Assembly (NCBI GenBank): GCA_025056955.1
Contig: JANWYL010000190.1
Location: forward strand, 1-5,818
Direction of reading: 5' to 3'
DNA length: 5,818 nucleotides
DNA from: Sandaracinaceae bacterium
GTDB taxonomy: Bacteria > Myxococcota_A > Polyangia > Polyangiales > Sandaracinaceae
A program made the position numbers and the translations under genes. Under the pieces are notes generated by a model, which searched no databases, was not told where the DNA came from, and was given only the letters and a program-made list of their open reading frames with translations. Below, one piece after another: positions 1 through 5,818 of this stretch. The first letter of the stretch is position 1, and every line of letters begins with the position of its first letter.

Positions 1-1447
1 CCGCGTTGGCGATCACGCCAGCTCCCATGATTTCGATGAGATCGCCCACAAGCCAAGGGGGAGTGGCTGCGGAACTCGCGCGGCCAATTTGGAGGATCCC
101 AACCAGCCGGTGGTTATCGGAGAGGGCGCGAGCGACTTTGCGCCCTGAGGCCCATGCCGCGATGCGCAACTTGATCCAATCAAAAAAAGCTTGGGCTTTT
201 TCCCACAATGAGGCCCCCACCATTGCTTCGCGCACTTCTTGCGCACGAAGGAGAAGGGCAGCCCGGTCCAAAAGCGCGGTGATCGCCAGGTCTTGGGCGG
301 GGTCGCGGCTATTGTGCCCACGCCGATCGGGGGCTCGCATTGCCTTTTCAGTGACGCGCATTGCATCTTCTCCACGGCCGAGCACGAGGAAAAGTTGAGC
401 GAGGGCACGGCGGCTTTCTGTGCGATCGGCTTCTTGAACGTGAGGAGGACGCTTTGCGCGATAGGGATGCACCTGGCGCATCATCGAGAGGGCCTCTGCA
501 AAGCGGCCCTCCCGAATGTAAAGCTCGACCAAATCGACAAAGGGGTTGCCGTACCAGGCAATTGTCGCTTTTGTTCCAGCGAGGAGGTACTCCTCGGCCT
601 CTTCAAGGCGGAACAGGGAGCGAGAGGCTTCGGCAAAGTTGGTAAAATCAACTGCGCTTTGTCGCTTGGGATCAGCTCCATAAAGTTCGAGGGCTTCTCG
701 ACAGGCCTGGTAGCTTCGCTCTTCGTTGCCTGCCTCAAATTCGGTGGCACAAAGCGCGTTCAGGGCGATTTCGATTTGGCTCTGGTTTCCACTGGCTTTG
801 CCGAGTTCGGCAGCACGGCGAGCTTCGCCAAAGCGGCGAAGCTTCATGAGAGGCCACGCAAGCTCTGCCTGAAAAGGGGGAGAGTAAAGCCCGTTATAGC
901 GCTCTGCCCAGCGAAGCTGATCTTCGTAGCGTTCAAGTGCCCCAGAAGTGAAAAAAAGCTCTCTGAGAATTGATGCGTGCCAACGCCACGAGGGGATTGA
1001 TGTGGGATGGTCGCTACCGTGGGATTGGGCAAAGAGGCCAAGCGCTTTTTTCAGATGAAAGAGGGCTCGCGCAAAATTTCCTTCGCCGTAATGATGAACC
1101 AGCCCAAGGACGTAATGGGCCACGTAAGAGTTTGGGTTTTTGGCAATGATTTGCTCTGCTTTTTCGCGCGCTCGCACAAAACGCTGGAACACTTCAGCAA
1201 GGCAAGCGGCGAGGAGCTCTTCCTTGGTTGCGGCTTGGCCAGGAGGCGGATTTTCGGCATGGGAACGACACAGCTCGTCTTCAAAGCTTCCAGCGCTTTT
1301 GGAAAGCGGGATTTCTTCCGGCGATGAGCCCTGCGATTCCGAGGCATCTTTTTCTTGACTTAGGACGATTGCGGAAGTGGAAATCAAGGCGGAAACCAAG
1401 GCCAACCCAAAAAGGAATAGCGGCCTTTTTGAATCTGGTATGAACAC
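1..1447 (-). CDS. Exported tetratricopeptide-repeat (TPR) protein, 3' end beyond the window
   Basis: A reading frame opens at GTG (1445-1447) and stays open for 482 codons to the left edge, so the C-terminus is missing. An in-frame TAA (1453-1455) lies just upstream, so the start cannot be earlier. The GTG is chosen because it gives a signal peptide: residues 1-9 hold K7 and R8, residues 10-22 are hydrophobic, and S23-A26 suits signal peptidase I. No lipobox Cys is present. Residues 30-75 are polar and probably unstructured. Helical repeats follow, with the TPR turn pattern G-x-F/x-x-E-A recurring at residues 123, 169, 204, 240, 279, 314 and 357, mostly 35-46 apart. Clear examples are GNFARALFHLKKA, RRFGEARRAAEL and GRFAEALSMMRQV. 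Residues 385-482 look helical but I do not recognise them. TPR arrays usually bind proteins; here that would be outside the cytoplasm. Position at the end of a MoxR/DUF58/TgpA block suggests a partner or substrate of that system, which is inference. No specific function is claimed. Confidence 0.85.
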   Translation of the reverse strand, partial: MFIPDSKRPLFLFGLALVSALISTSAIVLSQEKDASESQGSSPEEIPLSKSAGSFEDELCRSHAENPPPGQAATKEELLAACLAEVFQRFVRAREKAEQIIAKNPNSYVAHYVLGLVHHYGEGNFARALFHLKKALGLFAQSHGSDHPTSIPSWRWHASILRELFFTSGALERYEDQLRWAERYNGLYSPPFQAELAWPLMKLRRFGEARRAAELGKASGNQSQIEIALNALCATEFEAGNEERSYQACREALELYGADPKRQSAVDFTNFAEASRSLFRLEEAEEYLLAGTKATIAWYGNPFVDLVELYIREGRFAEALSMMRQVHPYRAKRPPHVQEADRTESRRALAQLFLVLGRGEDAMRVTEKAMRAPDRRGHNSRDPAQDLAITALLDRAALLLRAQEVREAMVGASLWEKAQAFFDWIKLRIAAWASGRKVARALSDNHRLVGILQIGRASSAATPPWLVGDLIEIMGAGVIANA

Positions 1448-1485
1448 AGGAGCTTAAAAAGATATGGGCAAAGGCGACTCCCCTT
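1448..1485 (-). other. Spacer before the TPR gene, lacking a good ribosome binding site
   Basis: These 38 bases separate the MoxR stop codon from the GTG of the TPR gene. On the coding strand the 12 bases before the GTG end in AAGCTCCT and contain no AGGAGG-like sequence. A purine-rich AAGGGGAG sits directly at the MoxR stop, about 30 bases upstream, which is too far for ordinary use. A 5-bp stem (AAAGG/CCTTT) followed some bases later by five T residues is too weak to call a terminator. Translation of the TPR gene may therefore be weaker than that of its upstream neighbours. Confidence 0.4.
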
Positions 1486-2517
1486 TCAAGCGTTTCGAAG
1501 GACCTCACGCTCGAGTCGCTCGACTTGGCGCTTGACCGCCTCCCGAACGATGGATTCGCTATTGTGGTGGCCGGGGGCAAGCTCGAGGCGATGAGAGAAA
1601 ACGTAGGGGGCGAGCACTTCGAGATCGCGAGGGCTTACATAGTCGCGCTCGTAAAGGACGGCCCTTGCTTGCATGGCTGGCAACATGAGGAGCAAAGAAC
1701 GGGTTGAAGCGCCTTGAAGCACCCTGGGGTCGCTCCGCAAGCTGCGGGCCAGATCCACAAGGGCCTCCCGAAACGAAGGATGAATGCGCACTTTGTGGCG
1801 AATCGCTTGCCTTGCGGCGAGGATTTCGTCTCGGGTCACGCCTTGGTGTTCATTGGCGAGCTCAAGCGAGCTTTTTGGGTAGGAAGCAAGCACTTCGAGT
1901 TCAGCCTCGCGCGAGATTGGCTCCATCCGGATTTTGAAGAGAAAGCGGTCAAGCTGAGGGGTGGGGAGAGGATAGGTGCCGGCCACGTCGAGGGGATTTT
2001 GGGTGGCAATCACAAAAAAAAGCTCGTCCAAAGGATGGGTTTCTTCGTCGATTGTCACTTGTTTTTCGGCCATGGCTTCGAGCATCGCCGCCTGGACTTT
2101 GGGGGAAGTGCGGTTGATTTCGTCTGCAAGAACGACGTGCGCGAAGATGGGCCCCCTTCGGAAGACGAACTGGGAACTTTCGAGTTGAAGGACATTCGTT
2201 CCCGTGATGTCGCTTGGTAAAAGATCAGGCGTAAATTGAATGCGACGAAAAGGCTGAATGTGTGGAGGGGAGCCAGGCCCTTTTTGAATCGCTGTGCCGA
2301 GGGCCCGGGCCAAAGTGGTCTTGCCGGAGCCGGGGTAATCTTCGAGGAGCACGTGGCCATCTGCCAAAAGGGCGATGAGAATGAGATCGATCACTTCATC
2401 GCGGCCTCTTATGGCGGCTCTTAAACGCTTGCGCAGCCGATTTGCCACAGAGCGAGCCACTTCTAGGTGCTCAGGAGGTGCAGGGGATGAAAGCGCTTCA
2501 TTGAGGTGTTCAGGCAT
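1486..2517 (-). CDS. MoxR-family AAA+ ATPase
   Basis: A complete 343-residue cytoplasmic ATPase, within the usual size range for MoxR proteins. Visible motifs in order: Walker A EDYPGSGKTT (residues 59-68, with K66 and T67; the ED-x-PG form is typical of MoxR); RRGPIFAHVVLADEINR (120-136), whose Walker B acidic pair is D132-E133; sensor 1 ATQNP (171-175); a conserved GTYPLPTPQLDRF stretch (180-192), in which R191 is the likely arginine finger; and sensor 2 GASTRS (269-274, R273). The C-terminal lid domain follows and ends in a charged helix. MoxR ATPases are believed to remodel or activate partner proteins, often ones with von Willebrand-like or DUF58 domains. The ATG at 2515-2517 is preferred over an upstream in-frame start at 2700 because it has AGGGGG four bases before it, starts right after the upstream stop, and avoids a 158-base overlap and a non-conserved-looking N-terminus. 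It sits 25 bases after the TgpA-like gene. Unusually, it is third in the block, not first. Confidence 0.96.
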   Translation of the reverse strand: MPEHLNEALSSPAPPEHLEVARSVANRLRKRLRAAIRGRDEVIDLILIALLADGHVLLEDYPGSGKTTLARALGTAIQKGPGSPPHIQPFRRIQFTPDLLPSDITGTNVLQLESSQFVFRRGPIFAHVVLADEINRTSPKVQAAMLEAMAEKQVTIDEETHPLDELFFVIATQNPLDVAGTYPLPTPQLDRFLFKIRMEPISREAELEVLASYPKSSLELANEHQGVTRDEILAARQAIRHKVRIHPSFREALVDLARSLRSDPRVLQGASTRSLLLMLPAMQARAVLYERDYVSPRDLEVLAPYVFSHRLELAPGHHNSESIVREAVKRQVERLEREVLRNA

Positions 2518-2521
2518 TTTG

Positions 2522-2527
2522 CCCCCT
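2522..2527 (-). promoter_or_regulatory. Ribosome binding site of the MoxR gene
   Basis: On the coding strand AGGGGG lies four bases before the ATG at 2515-2517. It falls inside the short gap after the TgpA-like gene. It differs from the consensus AGGAGG at one base. It is the reason for choosing the 343-residue start over the 404-residue one. Confidence 0.7.
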
Positions 2528-2542
2528 TTGATTGATTTGGAC

Positions 2543-4711
2543 CTATCTCGCTTGCAACCACGAAAGGGGGTCGAGCCAGGCCAAAATGCGCCGCCAAAGC
2601 GGGGCTTTCCGCGAGCGTTCTTTGGAGAGGCTCGTCCGGAGTGCGCGGAGGCGCTCGTGTTGAGGAGGGGTGGCGCTTCCAAAATAAGCGGCTTCGGCAA
2701 GTCTGCAAAGCGGGAGAAGACTTGGGAACTCAGCCTCTAGGCGCAGTGCGAAAGCCTCACGGGAAAGGCCCCGGGGCCGAGTGATTCCGAGCTCAGCCAA
2801 GCGATCAAGGGCTGCGCGGAGCTCAAGGCGAGCTCGCTTTTCAGGCCTCGCAAAAAGAGGAATCAAGGCGCGCCACACCTTGATGAGGTACATGGCCAGA
2901 ACCAAAGCAAGCAAGATATGGCCCAGCACAGCAAGCCCTTGCCTCAGCCAGGTGCGCGCCAGCTGCTCGATGGGCACAGGGGGCTCAGAGCCATCTTCAG
3001 GGAGGATCTGAGTGCCCCTTAGCATTTCGGCAAGCAGCCGCTGGAGGTCTTCGTCAGGAGGGGCAATCCCTTCATCCAGGCTTTGTTCTGGGAAAACATC
3101 GATAACCACCCAGCCCACTCCCTCAAGATAGAGCTCGGCCCAAGCATGTCCGTTTTGTGCACTGAGTAGTATCGCAGAGCCTCCTCGGCGTGCGGCCTCG
3201 GGGTAAACGTATCCCGTTCCGACTCGTGCAGGGAGGCCAAGCGAGCGCATGAGGAAGGCAGCTGCGTGGGCGAAATGGATGCAATAGCCCTTGCGGTCGC
3301 CGAAAAGAAAGTCGGCGGTTGGATCGGGTGCACCTGCATGCTTTGAACGGAGGGAGTAGATGCCGTTTTTGCTGAGCCAATTGGAAATCGCAAGGGCTTG
3401 TGCATAGGGATCCTCGCGCAAAGGAGAGGGCAGGGATGAAACAATCGAGTGCGCAAGCTCAAGATAGCGGGGATCGTCTGGGGCTCGGGTGTAGTGGCGC
3501 CAGAGCTCTTCAGACCAGGAGGGATCGCCAGCTCGCCTGCCAAGGAGGGCAACGGGATCGGCTGTGAGGGCGGCAGAGCGCACACGATAAACCCGACGAA
3601 ATCGAGAGGGGTTGGGATTGGTTGCAGGAATGAAAGCCACAGGCGCTTCGAGCCCAAAGGGGCGGGCGTGCTCGCCAAGCATCCCGACCGTGGTTTCGAC
3701 GCTGCTGCGAAGGATGCTCTCGCTTGGTGCACCTTCGATGTTCAAAGGGCGAACTGGGAAACCTGGCGCAATGTCGGGATCAGCACCGCGCAAGGTGGCG
3801 CGAACCAGGCGATTGCCATTGAACTGGCTAAAGGCGTCTTGGCGGAAGTAGTAGGCTCCAGATGGGGGTGAATAGTCGTCATGCAAAAGAACGATGGCAA
3901 GGGGTGTCGAGCGGTTTTGGCTCGTGTAATCGTCACGAAAATCGGGGCCATCGAAACGTTGGTTTTGCTCCGCTTGGGAAGCGCCTCTGGAATCATCATC
4001 TCGCAAACGCAACCCATCGTTGGTGGGAGGAGGAGAAGGGAGCCCTGTCACCTGGGTGATTCCGATGATGGAAAGCAGAAAAACCAAAAAGAGAGCGAGC
4101 TGCAGGAGTGAACGTCGGAGCTTCTCCTCAGAGAGCAAAAGGAGGGCGAGGGTGATGGTGGCAAGCGCACCGATGCCCAGAAGGGCAGAACTCGGATCAC
4201 CTCCACGGGCGAGGATGGGGTCAGCAAGGGCGTATGGTCGGTGGATCGCACCGTTTCGGTGCTCGATCACAAGACCTGCAAAAGCAAAGGCAATTGCTGC
4301 GACCTCGAGGATGGAGAAGGGAGTGAAGCGCGTCGAAAAGGCTCGGAGGAGGGTTGCAAGGGGAGCAATTGTCAAGAAAAGGGTGAGGAACTCCCCAATT
4401 CGAAGCATCTCGGCGGGGCCCAGAAGGTGCTTGGTCCAAGTTGAAAATGCCCAAAGGGCACTGATAAACCTCCCGATGATCAAGCCTCCAACTCCGATTA
4501 CCCCAATCACCCAAGTCCTCAAGGTGCTTTGTGCGAGCGACCGACCTAAAAGCCCACCCAAAGCAGATCCAAGTGCACCCCCCACCACTCCTTCCATCAC
4601 AGTCAGGGGATAGCTCAAAACCGCCCCCGTAATAAAGTACGCCAAGGTGCGAAGGACAAGGGGTAGCTCACCTTCTCGCTGGTGGTATGTTGTGAAGGTA
4701 GCAGTGCTCAT
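2543..4711 (-). CDS. TgpA-like membrane protein with transglutaminase/cysteine-protease fold (DUF3488-TG-DUF4129 type)
   Basis: A complete 722-residue integral membrane protein, normal length for the TgpA family. The N-terminal part holds about seven hydrophobic segments (roughly residues 17-38, 40-57, 66-88, 104-124, 132-150, 175-194 and 200-220). A polar, acidic and arginine-rich linker (225-268) leads into a large domain outside the cytoplasm. It begins with a beta-rich part containing YYFRQDAFSQFNGN (287-300), the family's usual Y-D-x-F/Y-x-G stretch. The transglutaminase core (about 415-545) has the complete triad: C477 in RKGYCIHFAHA, H522 in NGHAWAELY, and D538 in GWVVIDVFPE. A last membrane helix (about 593-613) precedes a cytoplasmic DUF4129-like tail (625-695). 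Pseudomonas TgpA has the same layout and a papain-like active site; its in vivo reaction is not settled, so hydrolysis or cross-linking cannot be told apart here. The start ATG overlaps the DUF58 stop as ATGA and has a strong ribosome binding site. The usual D-P-T after the catalytic Asp reads D-V-F-P. Confidence 0.95.
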   Translation of the reverse strand: MSTATFTTYHQREGELPLVLRTLAYFITGAVLSYPLTVMEGVVGGALGSALGGLLGRSLAQSTLRTWVIGVIGVGGLIIGRFISALWAFSTWTKHLLGPAEMLRIGEFLTLFLTIAPLATLLRAFSTRFTPFSILEVAAIAFAFAGLVIEHRNGAIHRPYALADPILARGGDPSSALLGIGALATITLALLLLSEEKLRRSLLQLALFLVFLLSIIGITQVTGLPSPPPTNDGLRLRDDDSRGASQAEQNQRFDGPDFRDDYTSQNRSTPLAIVLLHDDYSPPSGAYYFRQDAFSQFNGNRLVRATLRGADPDIAPGFPVRPLNIEGAPSESILRSSVETTVGMLGEHARPFGLEAPVAFIPATNPNPSRFRRVYRVRSAALTADPVALLGRRAGDPSWSEELWRHYTRAPDDPRYLELAHSIVSSLPSPLREDPYAQALAISNWLSKNGIYSLRSKHAGAPDPTADFLFGDRKGYCIHFAHAAAFLMRSLGLPARVGTGYVYPEAARRGGSAILLSAQNGHAWAELYLEGVGWVVIDVFPEQSLDEGIAPPDEDLQRLLAEMLRGTQILPEDGSEPPVPIEQLARTWLRQGLAVLGHILLALVLAMYLIKVWRALIPLFARPEKRARLELRAALDRLAELGITRPRGLSREAFALRLEAEFPSLLPLCRLAEAAYFGSATPPQHERLRALRTSLSKERSRKAPLWRRILAWLDPLSWLQAR

Positions 4712-5818
4712 GCAACCTCCTTTTTGAAATCAGCAACTTGGTGAGGCAGAGAAGGTGAAGATGCAATGGGCTTGCGCCAATGGAGGGGGCTCAATGGCTG
4801 ACCGGACAACCGATCAACGATCGCAGTTTCCACACGGAGTGCTTGAAGAGTGCTAAGCACCTTTTCAAGGTGTTCGATTGGGACTTCAGGGGTTTGGTTA
4901 GGGTAAAAAAAGAAGCGATGCCTGGGTGGGCGGGGGGGGGCGGGCCTCAGACCATCCACACCAATCACCACTCGGGAGCGATGGCTTCGGGTTTTGAGGG
5001 CGAGGGTAACGCGCTCGAGCCATGGGCCCCCTTGCGGCGGCACAAAGAGCACAATTGATGCTGGGCCCATTCGCTCTCCTTCCTCAAGAAAGGAGATGAG
5101 CCTTGAGGCCCCATCGCTTTTTGCGTGAGCAGAGCGAAGGATCGCCATGAGCGCTTCTTCAGTGGAGGAGGTGGCTTGAGGTGTTCCATCTGCCGCAAAG
5201 ACCCACTCGTCGCCCAAAAGTCGATTTTCAATTGCTGCCCGCGCCGCACTGGCAGTGGCTTCATCGTTTGGGCCCGAGACCAAATACGCAAGGGTGCGCT
5301 TTGAGGGGCTAAGGGAGCGTTCGGGCACGCGCACCATCACGCGCCGTGTTCGGGCCAGCGCTTTCCAGTGAATGAAACGGGCAGGATCTCCCGGCGAGTA
5401 TCGCCTCAAGTCAAGCCGGTCCCCATTGGCGATTCCCATTGGGTGAGGGAATTCTTCGCCGCTTCCTAGAGACATAAGCACCGGAAGCCGCTTGAGTCGC
5501 CCGATGTGAGGCCACACCTCCACTTTGGTGTTTGACCTAAACTCCATCCGAATCCTCGAAAGCCCCAAAACATCCTCGACGCTTACTTTTCGAAGCACGC
5601 AATCAAAAAAGCCTCGTTCTTTTGGAGCAATCCACTCTTTGAGCTCGAAACCATCTTTTTCAAGCCGCACCTCGGCGTGGGGAGAGACCCACTCCACCTG
5701 GAAACGCACAAGAGGAAGCCAAAAAAGCGATGGCCAGGACGCTCCGCTCGGCCCTTCGATTTGGGTTTCGAGCCTCAGCGATTTTCCGTGCCTCAAAGAG
5801 CGGGATCGGATGAAAAGT
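4708..5818 (-). CDS. DUF58 family protein, 5' end beyond the window
   Basis: The frame is open from the right edge to the TGA at 4708-4710. The first possible start inside the window is a TTG at 5794-5796, but the frame continues upstream without a stop, and the N-terminal membrane helices normal for DUF58 proteins are not present, so the true start lies outside. Counting from that TTG, 362 residues are visible. Residues 35-98 form a beta-rich region with the family's RGFF...VSVEDVLGLSRI pattern (RG then D/E-x-x-G-L). The DUF58 signature DLRRYSPGDPARFIHWKALA spans residues 129-148 and continues with RTRRVMVRVPER. The rest looks like an alpha/beta, von Willebrand-like domain, but the position where D-x-S-x-S could be expected reads VSGPN (173-177), so metal binding is unlikely. 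DUF58 proteins are the usual membrane partners of MoxR ATPases and are commonly encoded beside TgpA-like proteins, as here. The gene carries a run of nine C residues at residues 286-288. Confidence 0.93.
   Translation of the reverse strand, partial: LFIRSRSLRHGKSLRLETQIEGPSGASWPSLFWLPLVRFQVEWVSPHAEVRLEKDGFELKEWIAPKERGFFDCVLRKVSVEDVLGLSRIRMEFRSNTKVEVWPHIGRLKRLPVLMSLGSGEEFPHPMGIANGDRLDLRRYSPGDPARFIHWKALARTRRVMVRVPERSLSPSKRTLAYLVSGPNDEATASAARAAIENRLLGDEWVFAADGTPQATSSTEEALMAILRSAHAKSDGASRLISFLEEGERMGPASIVLFVPPQGGPWLERVTLALKTRSHRSRVVIGVDGLRPAPPRPPRHRFFFYPNQTPEVPIEHLEKVLSTLQALRVETAIVDRLSGQPLSPLHWRKPIASSPSLPHQVADFKKEVA
4716..4721 (-). promoter_or_regulatory. Strong ribosome binding site of the TgpA-like gene
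   Basis: A perfect AGGAGG lies four bases before the ATG at 4709-4711, inside the last codons of the DUF58 gene. Together with the ATGA stop/start overlap (4708-4711) it fixes the start and implies coupled translation, so the two proteins are probably made in matched amounts. Confidence 0.85.
4932..4940. repeat. Nine-base G/C homopolymer inside the DUF58 gene
   Basis: Nine consecutive G on the given strand (C on the coding strand), flanked by further G-rich bases (GGGC before, CGGG after). It encodes part of a proline/arginine stretch, RPAPPRPPR, near the C-terminal third of the protein. The present length keeps the frame that reaches the ATGA overlap with the next gene. Such runs are prone to replication slippage and to sequencing error. 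Confidence 0.8.

Noticed and set aside
181..201. Inverted repeat AAAAAGC...GCTTTTT with a four-base loop and a T run, resembling a terminator.
   Set aside because: It lies inside the TPR coding frame, the stem is only 7 bp with two G-C pairs, and the frame continues beyond it for 60 codons.
239..973. Plus-strand open frame of 244 codons.
   Set aside because: It lies wholly antisense to the TPR gene. The minus-strand frame has a signal peptide and regular TPR turn motifs; the plus-strand translation shows no recognisable domain and no ribosome binding site that I can support.
1044..1053. AAAAAAG in the TPR gene as a -1 slippery heptamer.
   Set aside because: The heptamer is not in the required phase (codons read AAA AAA GCG), and the zero frame stays open.
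1453..1489. Stem AAAGG/CCTTT followed by TTTTT between MoxR and the TPR gene.
   Set aside because: A 5-bp stem with two G-C pairs, separated from the T run by several bases, is too weak for a rho-independent terminator.
2014..2021. Run of eight A (T on the coding strand) inside the MoxR gene as a possible frameshift site.
   Set aside because: It encodes the normal LFFVIATQNP sensor 1 region and the frame is correct on both sides; no second frame product makes sense.
2518..2700. A 61-residue N-terminal extension of the MoxR ATPase.
   Set aside because: It would overlap the TgpA-like gene by 158 bases, it is not MoxR-like, and the ATG at 2515-2517 has a proper ribosome binding site.
4020..4613. 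Plus-strand open frame of 197 codons.
   Set aside because: It is antisense to the membrane part of the TgpA-like gene and its arginine/serine-rich translation is what the complement of hydrophobic codons gives.

Overview
The window is a compact, one-directional gene block on the minus strand: four genes read from the right edge to the left edge with almost no non-coding DNA. In transcription order they are a DUF58 protein (5' part beyond the right edge), a TgpA-like membrane transglutaminase-fold protein, a MoxR-family AAA+ ATPase, and an exported tetratricopeptide-repeat (TPR) protein (3' part beyond the left edge). The first two overlap by 4 bases (ATGA). The gaps between the next pairs are 25 and 38 bases. 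I see no promoter or convincing terminator inside, so this looks like the middle of a longer operon whose promoter lies past the right edge.

How the genes fit together: MoxR ATPase, DUF58 protein and TgpA-like membrane protein form a recurrent bacterial trio. The MoxR ATPase is thought to act as a cytoplasmic chaperone-like motor, the DUF58 protein as its partner at the membrane, and the TgpA-like protein carries a cysteine-protease/transglutaminase fold outside the cytoplasmic membrane. All motifs needed for ATP use (MoxR) and for the Cys-His-Asp triad (TgpA) are intact here. The less expected parts are the gene order, with MoxR third instead of first, and a fourth gene coding for a secreted or periplasmic TPR protein with about seven repeat units. 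This is a natural candidate for a partner or substrate of the transglutaminase-like domain.

Layout: 1-1447 TPR protein; 1448-1485 spacer; 1486-2517 MoxR ATPase; 2518-2542 spacer with ribosome binding site; 2543-4711 TgpA-like protein; 4708-5818 DUF58 protein. No RNA gene, mobile element, CRISPR array or plus-strand gene is supported.

Organism: the DNA is moderately GC-rich by eye. The proteins are bacterial, and the last gene starts with a cleavable-type signal peptide. The style of TPR protein next to a MoxR/DUF58/TgpA trio reminds me of Myxococcota-related lineages (for example Bradymonadia-like bacteria), but this is a low-confidence inference from memory of protein style, not a match I could check.
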